From Sandaracinaceae bacterium (lineage in GTDB: Bacteria; Myxococcota_A; Polyangia; Polyangiales; Houyiibacteriaceae), in assembly GCA_020633075.1 (NCBI GenBank), contig JACKEI010000004.1:321891-385890 (forward strand): 64,000 nt of DNA, written 5' to 3'. A program made the translations under genes and the position numbers. Positions 25,051-33,930 of this stretch are shown piece by piece (positions within the stretch are counted from its first letter, which is position 1; each line of letters opens with the position of its first letter). The notes under the pieces were generated by a model. That model was given only the letters and a program-made list of their open reading frames with translations. It did not search any database and was not told where the DNA came from.

Positions 25051-25211
25051 GAGGTGGAGGTGGAGACGGAGTCGGAGTCGGAGTCGGAGTCGGAGTCGGA
25101 GACGGAGTCGGAGTCGGAGTCGGAGTCGGAGTCGGAGTCGGAGTCGGAGTCGGAGTCGGAGGTGGAGTCGGAGGTGGAGTCGGAGTCGGAGTCGGAGTCG
25201 GAGTCGGAGAC
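25051..25211. repeat. GGAGTC hexanucleotide microsatellite
   Basis: About 26 hexamers of GGAGTC are interrupted by GGAGAC and GGTGGA variants. It starts 45 bp upstream of the Kazal lipoprotein start, so it lies in the leader or promoter of that gene. Long pure hexamer tracts in bacteria are prone to slippage, and changes in copy number would alter promoter spacing. Confidence 0.85.
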
Positions 25212-25311
25212 GGGGGCGGAGTTGCTGCGTGCCGAGGCGAGTTCAGGTGAGCACGGGGCGCCCCAAGCGGATCCCCGAGTCCCCGGCTGGGCTCATCGGA
25301 GGACCCGACAC

Positions 25312-25623
25312 GTTGCCGGAGGGGGCGGGGAGCCCCGGTCGAAGGGTGTCGGGGGGGCCCCAATTCAAGCGCCGTGAGGCGCGCCGAATTGGGGGAGGCC
25401 ACCGCAGGGAGCGCTGGTACCTCTGCTCAGGGAGCAGGACGAGTTGGCGGCGAGGACGCGGAGCCCAGATCAAGGCGCGACGACGAGTCGATGCCGAAGC
25501 TTCGGCGAGGAGGAGCAACGCCGAGCTGGGATTCGCGGACCGGCGCCGACCGTCGAGCCTCCCTGAGCAGAGGTACTCACGCGACCGGGCCCGTGACCGG
25601 GGCTCCCCGCCCCCTCCCGCAAC
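25312..25623. repeat. Nested inverted-repeat element (MITE-like or structured RNA)
   Basis: The outer arms 25312-25340 and 25595-25623 are complementary at 28 of 29 positions. The inner arms 25417-25434 and 25559-25576 are complementary at 18 of 18. A further hairpin (25358-25394, CCCCAATTC/GAATTGGGG) lies in the left half, and a 14-bp perfect palindrome GCCGAAGCTTCGGC (25493-25506) marks the centre. There is no coding signal. A 3-bp CAC flanks both sides, which is weak support for a target duplication. It fills most of the 676-bp gap between the Kazal gene and the acyl-ligase gene. Confidence 0.7.
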
Positions 25624-25682
25624 CACTTCGCCAACTCACCAAGCCTTCGCGCCGACTCGGTGGATCGGCGCCCAGCGCCGTC

Positions 25683-27617
25683 TCAGTCGTCTCGCTCGCC
25701 GCCCAGGGCGCGGCGCAGGCGCCGGGTCTGCATGCGCATCCCGCCGGCCTTGCTGCGCACGTAGGCCAGCCCGATGTCCAGGCGCCCAGGCGTCTGCGGG
25801 GTGAGCTCGTCGTTCAGGTACGCCAGCTTGCAGCGCTGCCGCTGCCGCTTGCCGCTCGAGGTCTTGGGCACCGTCCCGGGCGGGACCACCACCACCTCGT
25901 CCACCGGCAGCCCGGTGCCCTCGATGACCGCCTGGCTCACCTGCTCGGCGATGCGCTGCCGCAGCGCCTCGTCGGTCTCCTTGCTCTCCACCACCAGCAC
26001 CACGCGGTCCGAGCCCAGCTCCTCGTCGAACACCCCGAAGGCCACCACGCTGCCCTTGCGCGCCCCCGGCACCTCTTCGGCGCTCTGCTCGAGGTCCTCC
26101 GCGTGGTAGTTGCGCCCACGCACGATGATCAGGTCCTTGGCCCTGCCGCAGATGTACAGCTCACCGTCGCGCACGAAGCCGAGGTCCCCCGTCTGGAGCC
26201 ACCCGTGCTGCAGACAGGCGTCGGTCGCGTCCTTGTCTTGGAAGTAGCCCGCCATGACGGACCCGCCCGTGGTGATGACGTGCCCCACCATGTTCTCGCC
26301 CACGCTGCGGCCGTTGGCGTCGATGACCCGCACGCTGTGCCCGGGCACGGCGCGCCCCACGCACGCGAGCGTGGTCCCGAAGTGGGCCGCCTTGCCGCTC
26401 CCGAGCGGCGTGGCGTACCCCTCGGCGAGGCGGGCCCGGTCCACCGTGGCGTAGCGCACCGGCGTGCCCGGGTCCGGGAAGCTCACCGCCAGTGAGCCCT
26501 CGGCCAGCCCGTAGACCGGCATCACCGCGTTCGGCGAGAAGCCGTAGGGCGCGTAGGTCTCCTGGAACGAGGTCACCGCGTCCCGCGTCACGGGCTCTGC
26601 GCCGTTGAGGGCCACGCGCCACGTGGACAGGTCCAGCCCCTCGCGCTGCGTCTCCTTCACGCGCCGCACCGCCAGGGCGTAGCCGAAGTTGGGCGCCGGG
26701 CTGATCGTGCCGCCGTAGTCGCTCATGGCGCGCAGCCAGCGGTGCGGCTTCTGCAGAAAGGCCATGGGCGACAGCAGCACCAGCGGCAGGCGCCAGTACA
26801 CCGCCGAGAGGAAGGTCCCGATGAGCCCCATGTCGTGATAGAGGGGGCACCACCCCACCAGCACGTCCGTGTCGTTGATGCGCAGCGCCTGGCCCATGGC
26901 GTGGATGTTGGTGATCAGGTTGCGGTGGGTCAGCACCACCCCCTTGGGCTGGCCCGTGGAGCCGGAGGTGTACTGGATGAACGCCGGGTCGTCCGTGTCC
27001 ACGCGGTGGGTCTTGGGCAGCCGCGCGCCCTCCAGCTCCTCCACGTTGATGACGCGCTCCATGGACTTGGCGGTGTGCGCGATGTCGCCCAGCAGCGGCG
27101 CGACGGAGGGCCAGGTGACGCACACGCGCGAGCCCGAGTGGCGCGCGATGTGGGCCAGCCGCTTGAGCCCCGTCTCCACGCGGAAGCCGTCGGGCGGATA
27201 GGCCGGGACGGCGACGGCGCCGCACATCTGGCAGGCGAAGAAGATGGCCAGGAAGTCGTGGCAGGTGGGCAGCACGATCAGCACGCGGTCGCCCGGCTGC
27301 ACGCCCAGGCGCGCGAGCCCCCCCGCGAGGCGGCGCGCCCGCTCGTAGAGCTGCGTGTAGGAGCGCTGCTCGGCTTGGTCGCGCTCACGCTCCGGAAGCA
27401 GCGTGATGCGCAGGTCTTCGCCGTGCTTCGCAGACGCTACCAGCGCGTGCAGCAGCGTCGGGTGGAAGCAGCGGCTGAGCGCGTCGTTGCGGTCCAGCAC
27501 GCTGGGGCTCCAGGCCCCGGTGCGGAAGTCGTCGCGCCAGTAGGGGCTCGAGTAGTCCAGGCTCAGCGAGCCGCTGGTGGTGAGGTCGGGGGCGGGTGGG
27601 ATCTCGCTGTCGCTCAT
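25683..27617 (-). CDS. Fatty acyl-AMP ligase-like enzyme (FAAL / acyl-CoA synthetase superfamily)
   Basis: The product is 644 residues and a full ANL-superfamily enzyme. The phosphate-binding motif is YTSGSTGQPKGVVLTHRN at about residue 217. Other core motifs are WCPLYHDMGLIGTFL, VYGLAEGSLAVSF, TGDLGFVRDGELYICGR and the C-terminal PKTSSGKRQRQRC with the catalytic Lys. The PLYHDMGL and YGLAEGSLAVSF forms are typical of FAAL-like proteins, which make acyl-adenylates and load them on carrier proteins. FAAL versus CoA ligase cannot be settled by eye. It is the last gene of a five-gene run with ATGA overlaps (31406 or 32227 down to 25683). The acyl substrate is unknown; the acyl carrier proteins at 38219 and 43189 are candidate acceptors. 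Confidence 0.88.
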   Translation of the reverse strand: MSDSEIPPAPDLTTSGSLSLDYSSPYWRDDFRTGAWSPSVLDRNDALSRCFHPTLLHALVASAKHGEDLRITLLPERERDQAEQRSYTQLYERARRLAGGLARLGVQPGDRVLIVLPTCHDFLAIFFACQMCGAVAVPAYPPDGFRVETGLKRLAHIARHSGSRVCVTWPSVAPLLGDIAHTAKSMERVINVEELEGARLPKTHRVDTDDPAFIQYTSGSTGQPKGVVLTHRNLITNIHAMGQALRINDTDVLVGWCPLYHDMGLIGTFLSAVYWRLPLVLLSPMAFLQKPHRWLRAMSDYGGTISPAPNFGYALAVRRVKETQREGLDLSTWRVALNGAEPVTRDAVTSFQETYAPYGFSPNAVMPVYGLAEGSLAVSFPDPGTPVRYATVDRARLAEGYATPLGSGKAAHFGTTLACVGRAVPGHSVRVIDANGRSVGENMVGHVITTGGSVMAGYFQDKDATDACLQHGWLQTGDLGFVRDGELYICGRAKDLIIVRGRNYHAEDLEQSAEEVPGARKGSVVAFGVFDEELGSDRVVLVVESKETDEALRQRIAEQVSQAVIEGTGLPVDEVVVVPPGTVPKTSSGKRQRQRCKLAYLNDELTPQTPGRLDIGLAYVRSKAGGMRMQTRRLRRALGGERDD

Positions 27618-29221
27618 GATGCGGCCTCGCTTGCGGTCGGGGCGGAGTCGTCTTGGTTGGCCAGGTGCGGCGGCACCACGCTCGCGGCGATGGCGCCCAG
27701 CTTGCCACCTGCCTGGTTCCAGCCCTGCATGTCGAAGACCTCGACCTGCACCGCCGGGAACAGGTCGCTCACCGCGCTGCCCTGGTCGCGCACCAGCTTG
27801 TCCAGCGCAGTAAGCGCGCCCGCGCGCAGGCGCGCCTCGACCTCGCCGGTGCTGTCATCCGACTCCAGCACGAACTGCAGCGAGATGGACCCCGGCTGCG
27901 TGTAGCGCACCATGAAGCCGATCGCGTCCGGCAGCGCCACCAGGCTCTCCTTCAGCATGCGCCCGTTGAGCGGCACCCACTCGCCGGTCTTCTGGTGCGG
28001 CGCCCACAGGAACGCCGGCTCGCGGCCGCGCACACGGATGCGCTGCGTGCGCCAGCGGCAGCCCGCGTCGGGCAGGACCTCGATGCGGTCGCTCATGTCG
28101 TAGCGCAGCACGGGCGTGACCCGGTTCCAGAGGCCGGTGCAGTACACCTGCGCGGCGATGTCCCCAGGCGGCACGGGCCCGCCCTCGGCGCCGTAGAGCT
28201 CGAGGTGCACGATGTCTTCCAGCACGTGCAGCTCGCCGCACTCGGCGCAGGCCGTCGCGATGGCCTTCGTCTCCGTGGCCCCGTAGGTGTTGATGACCAC
28301 CGTGCGCGGCCAGGCGCGCTTGTAGAGGTCCAGCAGCTCCGCGTGCAGGGTCTCGCCGCCCACGTACACGGCCAGCGGGTCGATGCAGAGCGCACCACGC
28401 AGCTGCGCCCGCGCCAGCCACTCGATGCGCGAGGGCAAGCCGAAGATGAACTCGGGCTGCTGCCACTGCGTGCGCCGCAGGATGGTCTCGAGCGACTCCT
28501 CGTGCGAGAGCACGCGGATGTGCATGAGCAGGCGCACCCACAGCGGCTGCGAGTGCGAGGTGGTGCCGCGGTACACGCTGCGGTTGCCGCGGTGCACGAA
28601 GACCAGCAGCGAGGGCCGCACGAAGCGCGCGATGCGCTCCCCCCACGACGGCGGCAGCGGGGCGGGACCCTGGCCAGCCGGCCGGCCATGACGCAGGCGC
28701 CGCAGCAAGCGATAGAAGGGCCGCACGAAGGGCAGGAAGGCCGGCCACATGCCCGTCTGGTACAGCACGCGCAGGAGCGCACGGAAGAGCAGCAGCGACA
28801 TCACCTCCTTGATGCACCGCACGCTGTCCACGATGTAGACCACCGTGCCGGAGGTGCCGCTGGTCTTGATGGCCTGGTGCGCCCCGCCGCTCGCGGTCTC
28901 CAGCAGGCCCAGCCCGTCCGCGTGCTCCGCGTCGAAGGCGTCGACGCGCGCGCGGGTGATCTCCCGGTCGGTCATCAGGTCGTCGAAGTCGTCCACCAGG
29001 TGCTGCTTGGTGAGCGGAGGCAGCGCGGCGTAGCGCTCGAAGAAGCGCGCGTCGTCCGGCTCCGCGAGCAGCTCGTCGATGAGCGCGGCGTGGCGCGCGT
29101 AGAAGGGGCTCTCGGCCCGGCAGTGGCGCAGCATGGCCTCGAGCCGAGCGCGCACGAAGGTGCGGCGCGTCGCGTCGTCCGAGGCGTCGAAGCGCGAGGC
29201 TTCACGGAAGCGGTCGAACAT
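27614..29221 (-). CDS. PaaK-like adenylate-forming ligase
   Basis: The product is 535 residues. It resembles the phenylacetate-CoA ligase/CapK branch of adenylate-forming enzymes: an N-terminal four-helix region (ARLEAMLRHCRAESPFYARH), the phosphate loop IKTSGTSGTVVYIVDSVR at about 104-121, the adenine-binding NTYGATETKAIATAC near 305, and YDMSDRIEVLPDAGCRWRTQ near 375. The C-terminal domain is short. It activates a carboxylic acid as acyl-AMP; the final acceptor is unknown. The start ATG at 29221 shares a base with the stop of the methyltransferase gene (TGATG), and its own stop overlaps the FAAL gene. Within the same operon it is a second, clearly different, activating enzyme. Confidence 0.82.
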   Translation of the reverse strand: MFDRFREASRFDASDDATRRTFVRARLEAMLRHCRAESPFYARHAALIDELLAEPDDARFFERYAALPPLTKQHLVDDFDDLMTDREITRARVDAFDAEHADGLGLLETASGGAHQAIKTSGTSGTVVYIVDSVRCIKEVMSLLLFRALLRVLYQTGMWPAFLPFVRPFYRLLRRLRHGRPAGQGPAPLPPSWGERIARFVRPSLLVFVHRGNRSVYRGTTSHSQPLWVRLLMHIRVLSHEESLETILRRTQWQQPEFIFGLPSRIEWLARAQLRGALCIDPLAVYVGGETLHAELLDLYKRAWPRTVVINTYGATETKAIATACAECGELHVLEDIVHLELYGAEGGPVPPGDIAAQVYCTGLWNRVTPVLRYDMSDRIEVLPDAGCRWRTQRIRVRGREPAFLWAPHQKTGEWVPLNGRMLKESLVALPDAIGFMVRYTQPGSISLQFVLESDDSTGEVEARLRAGALTALDKLVRDQGSAVSDLFPAVQVEVFDMQGWNQAGGKLGAIAASVVPPHLANQDDSAPTASEAAS

Positions 29222-29883
29222 CAGCGGCTCTCCTCGGCCACGCCGGCGCTCATGGCGGGGCCCGCGGTGATCAGGCCCACGCCGGGAAAGAAGCGACCCA
29301 CCCGCGCGCAGTAGGCCGCGTACTCGGCCCCGTGCATCTGGCGCAGGTGCGCTTCCTCCAGCCGCGTCTGGATCGCCAGGAACACGCTCGCGGCGTAGAG
29401 CAGCATGACCGACCAGGGGCTGGGCGCGACCAGCAGCACGCCGCCGAGGAGGATCAGGTTGGCCGTGTAGATGGGGTTGCGCACCACGCCGAAGAGGCCG
29501 CTCGACACTAGCTGCGTGTGCCCCTCGTCCACGCACATGCGCCAGCTGCGCCCCATCTGCGCCTGCGCCGTGACGCAGATGGTGATGGCCAGCGCGAATG
29601 CCCCGACGCCGACATACGCGCACCAGCCGGGCACCCAGGCGAAGGCGTCCAGCGCGTCGCTCCCGAGCGCGGCGAAGGCGATGGCGTAGCTCCCCACCAA
29701 GAGGGCCTGCGCCGTCATGGCGACACCCACGGCCTTGCCCACCGGGTCGGTGACCTGCTGCAGCACGAAGCCCGTTCCGTCGCCCGTCTTCAGGCGATGG
29801 CGGATCATGGGCAGGATGAGCCCGGCGGCGCCCCAGGTGAAGACACCAGCCAGCACGGCGTAGCGGGAGAACATGTCGTTCAT
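29221..29883 (-). CDS. Isoprenylcysteine carboxyl methyltransferase-family membrane protein
   Basis: The product is 220 residues with five or six hydrophobic helices. The C-terminal part holds the SAM-binding signature of the ICMT/phospholipid methyltransferase family: SSGLFGVVRNPIYTANLILL at about 125-145, then RLEEAHLRQMHGAEYAAYCA near 180, with the conserved Arg-Asn-Pro and the Glu-Glu pair. Members methylate a carboxyl or other small group at the membrane. Here it lies between GH3-like and PaaK-like ligase genes with overlapping ends on both sides, so a methyl-ester- or O-methyl-forming step on the cluster product is a fair inference. The substrate is not indicated by the sequence. Confidence 0.8.
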   Translation of the reverse strand: MNDMFSRYAVLAGVFTWGAAGLILPMIRHRLKTGDGTGFVLQQVTDPVGKAVGVAMTAQALLVGSYAIAFAALGSDALDAFAWVPGWCAYVGVGAFALAITICVTAQAQMGRSWRMCVDEGHTQLVSSGLFGVVRNPIYTANLILLGGVLLVAPSPWSVMLLYAASVFLAIQTRLEEAHLRQMHGAEYAAYCARVGRFFPGVGLITAGPAMSAGVAEESR

Positions 29884-31406
29884 GAGAGGACCTCGTCGCG
29901 CTCGCGCGCGCTGGCGAGGATGCGCTCGGGCACCTCGCGTGAATCGAACAGGTTGGCCACCTTGCTCTGCCCGAAGCTGCCCGAGCGGAGCGTGTAGCCC
30001 TCGATGGCCCCCGGACGCAGGCGCGTGACCAGGGGTGGACGCATGACGGTGTCGTTGCGCCGGGCGCCGCGGTAGCCGTCGTTCCCGGCGCACAGGCGCA
30101 CGTCGGTGTCCGCGATCAGGCGCTGCGCGTCGGCGGCGCTGCCTGCCCCCTCCAGCTCCACGTACCAGTGGTACGTGAGCCCGGCGTCGTCCGGGGCCGA
30201 GGGGCACACGAAGAACTGGCGCACCGCGACGCCCGTCGCCGCTTGGGCCTCCGCCAGGCAGGCCCGCACGAAGGGCAGCGTCAGCCGCTCGATGCCGATG
30301 CTGATCTCCTCGCGCGCGCGGCCCGCGAAGCGCAGCACGTACGGCGCCGTGCCCAGGAACTCGACGCGGTCGCCGAGGCCGTAGGCGAACAGCCCCGATG
30401 GGGTGGTGACGTAGATGTCGTAGGGCACGCCGACCTGCACCTGGTGGATGCCGAGCCGCTCCGTGTCGCGCGGCGCGTCGGCCGGCAGGAACTCGAAGCA
30501 GGCCACGCTCAGGTCCACCAGCAGGCCCTCCTCGCCGAAGCGCCGCTGGTACGCCACGGGCGACTCCGTGGAGGAGTACAGCTCGTAGAAGTGCACCTCG
30601 GGGCCCAGCAGCGCGCGCAGCTTCTCCTGCCAGAGCGCCACCGGCGACCCGCTGTACGCGTAGATTCGCAGGTTGGGCCACACGTCCCGCGCGCAGGTGG
30701 CCGTGCTCCCCTGCTCACGCGCGTACTCCAGCAGGTACTCCAGCAGCGGCACCACGGAGTTGGGCACGCCCGTCAGCACGCGGATGTCCAGCGGGTAGCT
30801 CTCGGCGATGGTCGCGCGGATCTTGTCCTGCCAGTTGCCGATCTCCAGCACCGGGCGCGTCGGGCGCACCAGCTGACGCGAGAACTTGGGGGCCTCCAGC
30901 GTGGCGAGCCCGCTCCCGTAGCCGATGGTGATGCCGCTGTCCGTGATCTCGTGCAGCGGCGGCCCGCTGGTGACGAGGATGTTCTCCGAGAGCAGGGAGT
31001 AGTCGTTCAGCTCGCGGAACGCGTGGAAGAAGCAGTGGTTGGTGAACAGCCGGTAGGCGTCGAACTGCTCCTTCGGGGCCGGCAGGCACTGGTTGAGCCC
31101 GTTGGTCTTGAGCGCCATGTAGCGGAGCGCCTGCGGGTGCACCATGCCCGGGCGGTTCTCGGCCTTCGCGCGGTTCCAGATGGGGAGGTAGTCCGCCGTG
31201 CTGCGCGCGGGGACCTCACGGCGAAACTGCGCGGCGCTCTGGATGTCGCGCACGCCCAGCTCCGCGGCCAGCTCCGTGTCGCGGTAGCGCCGCAGGATCC
31301 GGCGCAGCAGCGCCGCCTGTTGGCGCTCGGCGTTCGCGTGGGCGTTGCGCTGTTGGCGCTCGAAGTGCGCGGCCGCCGCGCGCAGCACGAAGGGCGGCGG
31401 CCTCAC
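29880..31406 (-). CDS. GH3-like acyl-adenylating enzyme
   Basis: The product is 508 residues. The fold-family signals of plant-type GH3 enzymes can be read: LVTSGPPLHEITDSGI and TNHCFFHAFRELNDYS in the N half, YAYSGSPVALWQEKL at about 250, FYELYSSTESPVAYQ near 280, GDRVEFLGTAPYVLRFAGR near 350 and YTLRSGSFGQSKVANLFDSR at the end. Plant GH3 proteins adenylate acids such as jasmonate or indole-acetate and couple them to amino acids; bacterial members are poorly characterised. The GTG start is set by the GTGA overlap with the upstream gene. It overlaps the methyltransferase gene by ATGA. The pairing suggests that an amide or amino-acid conjugate is formed. Confidence 0.82.
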   Translation of the reverse strand: MRPPPFVLRAAAAHFERQQRNAHANAERQQAALLRRILRRYRDTELAAELGVRDIQSAAQFRREVPARSTADYLPIWNRAKAENRPGMVHPQALRYMALKTNGLNQCLPAPKEQFDAYRLFTNHCFFHAFRELNDYSLLSENILVTSGPPLHEITDSGITIGYGSGLATLEAPKFSRQLVRPTRPVLEIGNWQDKIRATIAESYPLDIRVLTGVPNSVVPLLEYLLEYAREQGSTATCARDVWPNLRIYAYSGSPVALWQEKLRALLGPEVHFYELYSSTESPVAYQRRFGEEGLLVDLSVACFEFLPADAPRDTERLGIHQVQVGVPYDIYVTTPSGLFAYGLGDRVEFLGTAPYVLRFAGRAREEISIGIERLTLPFVRACLAEAQAATGVAVRQFFVCPSAPDDAGLTYHWYVELEGAGSAADAQRLIADTDVRLCAGNDGYRGARRNDTVMRPPLVTRLRPGAIEGYTLRSGSFGQSKVANLFDSREVPERILASARERDEVLS

Positions 31407-32227
31407 GCGGGCTCCTTGGCAGCGCCAGCTGCGGTGCTCTTGGGTGCGACGAGCGTGGCCGGGTTGCCGCCCCAGGTCTCCCCTGCCGGCACGTCGCTCA
31501 GCACCAGCGAGCAGGAGAGCACCCGCGCGCCGGCGCCGATGCACACCCCGGGCTTGACCATGACGTGCGGCCCGACGACCGCGCCCTCGCCCACCGTGAT
31601 CCCGTGTGGCAGCGTGCTGCGGGCGCCCACCACGCTGCGGTCTCCCAGCGTGCAGCCGGGACCGATGAGCGCCTGGCTGCCGATGAGCGCGCGCGCGCCG
31701 ACCTTGATGGGGGCCTGCATGTGCGAGCCCCCGTCGCGGTTGACGTGGCAGGAGAGCGTCGCCCCGATACCCACCACGCTGCCCGCGCCCAGCTCGATGA
31801 GCTCCACCTGGCGCAAGACGGCGCCCGTCCCGAGGATCACGCTGGGGTGCAGCTGCATCCCCATCAGGCGGTAGTAGACGAAGCGCAGCCAGAACAGGAA
31901 GTGCACCTGGTCGTGCACGAACGACGACACGAACACGCCCTGGAAGACCGAGTTCAGGCCCCACGCGATGAAGCCGCGGTTGCCGCCCACCTCGCTGTCG
32001 CCGGCGCGGAGCGGCGGCTGCACCATGCGCTTCAGCAGCCCCAGCACCAGCACGAAGGCGTGCAGGAACACCAGGTACCCCACCGCCAGCGCGGCCCCTT
32101 GCTGCAGCACGTGCGGGCCCCACAGGGCCTGGGCGACCGCCAGCCCCGCCGCCGCGGCGAGCGCGTGCGTCACCAGCCACACCAGCCAGTAGATCAGGTC
32201 GAACAGGGTCGTGAGCTTGAGTCCCAT
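31403..32227 (-). CDS. Membrane-anchored left-handed beta-helix (hexapeptide repeat) protein
   Basis: The product is 274 residues from the ATG at 32227; a GTG four codons earlier is possible. Two or three membrane helices occupy about 1-70. A left-handed beta helix then runs from about 115 to 250, with hexapeptide-type repeats (VILGTGAVLRQVELIELGAG, then VGARALIGSQALIGPGCTLG and VGEGAVVGPHVMVKPGVCIG). The pattern is close to the C-terminal part of large NRPS-like Pls/Pls-K proteins (a peptide synthetase-linked acetyltransferase-type helix). It may be an acyl- or acetyltransferase, but I see no catalytic His that fixes that role. It is 80 bp from the carboxyltransferase gene and coupled to the GH3-like gene. 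Confidence 0.75.
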   Translation of the reverse strand: MGLKLTTLFDLIYWLVWLVTHALAAAAGLAVAQALWGPHVLQQGAALAVGYLVFLHAFVLVLGLLKRMVQPPLRAGDSEVGGNRGFIAWGLNSVFQGVFVSSFVHDQVHFLFWLRFVYYRLMGMQLHPSVILGTGAVLRQVELIELGAGSVVGIGATLSCHVNRDGGSHMQAPIKVGARALIGSQALIGPGCTLGDRSVVGARSTLPHGITVGEGAVVGPHVMVKPGVCIGAGARVLSCSLVLSDVPAGETWGGNPATLVAPKSTAAGAAKEPA

Positions 32228-32306
32228 AGCGTGCGGCACCAGCGTGCAGGTTGGACATGTGGGTTCATGTCGGCTGCGTGACTACCCCCCAGCCCCAGCG
32301 CGGGCC

Positions 32307-33722
32307 TCAGGGCGGAATGACGTGCTTGCGGGCGACCTCCGGGCGCTCGCGCTTGCGGACCAGCCAGCCCAGGTGCTGCGCCAGCCGCCCCCGCAGCTGC
32401 GCGAGCGACACGATCTCGTCGATCATGCCGGCGCGGTAGGCCACCGCCGGAGACTCGTACTCCGCGAAGTAGCGCGCCCGCTGCGCGTCCTCCGCCTCGT
32501 CGGCCGCGTCCCCGAACACCATCTCGCGGGCCGCGTCGAAGCCCATCACCGCGATGCGGCTGTCCTCGAGGGCCAGCACCACGTCCCCCTCCTGGCTGCG
32601 GGTCTGCAGCATGACGAACGCGGCGGCCCCGTAGCACTTGCGCACCACCACGCTCAGGCGCGGCACCCCCGTGGTCATCGCCTGACACAGGGCGGCGCCG
32701 TGGCGCAGCAGCCCGGCCGACTCCTCTTCCACGCCGGGCATGAAGCCCGGTACGTCGATGAGGTTGAGGATGGGGACGTTGTACGCGTCGCACAGGCGGA
32801 TGAAGCGCGCCCCCTTCTGCGCCGCCGCCGCCGTGATGGCGCCGCCGTCCACCAGGCTCTGGTTGGCGACCACGCCCACGGGGTGCCCACCCAGGTGCGC
32901 GAACGCGGTGACGAGCGAGCCGGCGCGGGCCTCGCCCACCTCGAGCCAAGCCGAGTCGTCCAGCAGCCCCGCCAGCAGGGTGCTCATGTCGAAGGCCAGC
33001 TCCGGGCGGGCGGGCAGCGCCGGCATGTCACGCACGGGTGCCCTGCCCCGGCCGCGCGGCGGGTCCTCCAGGCGGTGACTCGGCAGGAAGCGCAGCAGCG
33101 CCTGCAGCCGCGCGATCTGGTCGGCCGGGCGCTTGTCCACGAAGTCGCACACGCCTGTGTGCACCGCGTGCAGCGTGGCGCCGCCCAGCGCGGCCAGGGT
33201 GGGCGCCTCGCCGCGCATGCGGCCCACCACGGCGGGCCCCGTCACCATGAGGTGGCTGCGCGCTTCGTTGAAGAGCACCAGGTCTTGCAGGGTGGCCGAG
33301 TAGGCGGGCGCGCCCATGGTCACGGACATGACCGCCGCGAGCTGGGGAACCACCCCCGACAGGCGGATGTTGCGCGTGATGACCTGCGTGTAGGCCTCGC
33401 CGCTGGCAAGCCCCTCGCGCACCGAGACGCCCGGCGACGCCAAGAACGACACGATGGGCACGCCCAGGTCCTCGGCGCGGTCCATCAGCCGCGCGATCTT
33501 GAGCGCGCCCTCGGAGCTGACGAAGCCTCGGTCGACGCGGGGATCGATGGCGTACACGGCCACCCCGCGCCCGCCGACCTCTGCGAGGCCGCAGACCACC
33601 TCGGCGCCGTAGCGACAGGCGTCGTCGGGGCCGCCCGGCTGCAGGGGGAGGAAGCTCCCGGCGTCGACGAGCGCGTCGATCCAAGCCATCGGTTCCATCG
33701 GGAGTTTCGCGGAGGTCGCCAT
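32307..33722 (-). CDS. Acyl-CoA carboxylase carboxyltransferase subunit
   Basis: The product is 471 residues, close to the usual 500 for a fused propionyl/acetyl-CoA carboxylase beta subunit. The N domain has AGSFLPLQPGGPDDACRYGA and VTMGAPAYSATLQDLVLFNE. The C domain has NQSLVDGGAITAAAAQKGAR, LIDVPGFMPGVEEESAGLLR and RKCYGAAAFVMLQTRSQEGD, matching the acyl-CoA and carboxybiotin sites. It transfers CO2 from biotin to acyl-CoA, giving a malonyl- or alkylmalonyl-CoA. The start at 33722 is 209 bp from the divergent gene set that carries the biotin carboxylase and carrier subunits, so the two operons together supply a complete enzyme. The acyl chain selectivity cannot be deduced by eye. Confidence 0.9.
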   Translation of the reverse strand: MATSAKLPMEPMAWIDALVDAGSFLPLQPGGPDDACRYGAEVVCGLAEVGGRGVAVYAIDPRVDRGFVSSEGALKIARLMDRAEDLGVPIVSFLASPGVSVREGLASGEAYTQVITRNIRLSGVVPQLAAVMSVTMGAPAYSATLQDLVLFNEARSHLMVTGPAVVGRMRGEAPTLAALGGATLHAVHTGVCDFVDKRPADQIARLQALLRFLPSHRLEDPPRGRGRAPVRDMPALPARPELAFDMSTLLAGLLDDSAWLEVGEARAGSLVTAFAHLGGHPVGVVANQSLVDGGAITAAAAQKGARFIRLCDAYNVPILNLIDVPGFMPGVEEESAGLLRHGAALCQAMTTGVPRLSVVVRKCYGAAAFVMLQTRSQEGDVVLALEDSRIAVMGFDAAREMVFGDAADEAEDAQRARYFAEYESPAVAYRAGMIDEIVSLAQLRGRLAQHLGWLVRKRERPEVARKHVIPP

Positions 33723-33930
33723 GGTCGCGCTCGGGCAGTGTATCAGATGCGCCACCCGCCCAACGCGGTCGCGCAACGGCCTGTTAGGGTCGAATGGGCG
33801 CGCAGGAAGGGGGCATACTGGATTCTGCGCGGAGAGCTTCGCCTCGGCGCCTGTTGACCCCACACTGGGCGTCCGTCGCGGTGGCTGCTCGCCGCGCACG
33901 CTGCCTCAACCTCATCACACCACCGCGCAC

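Noticed and set aside
25051..25211. Hexamer repeats read as a Pro-Thr domain of the Kazal protein
   Set aside because: That requires a start far upstream, while the ATG at 25006 begins a proper lipoprotein leader.
25683..29221. A standard NRPS or type I PKS cluster
   Set aside because: There are no condensation, ketosynthase-acyltransferase or multi-domain modules; all enzymes are separate proteins.
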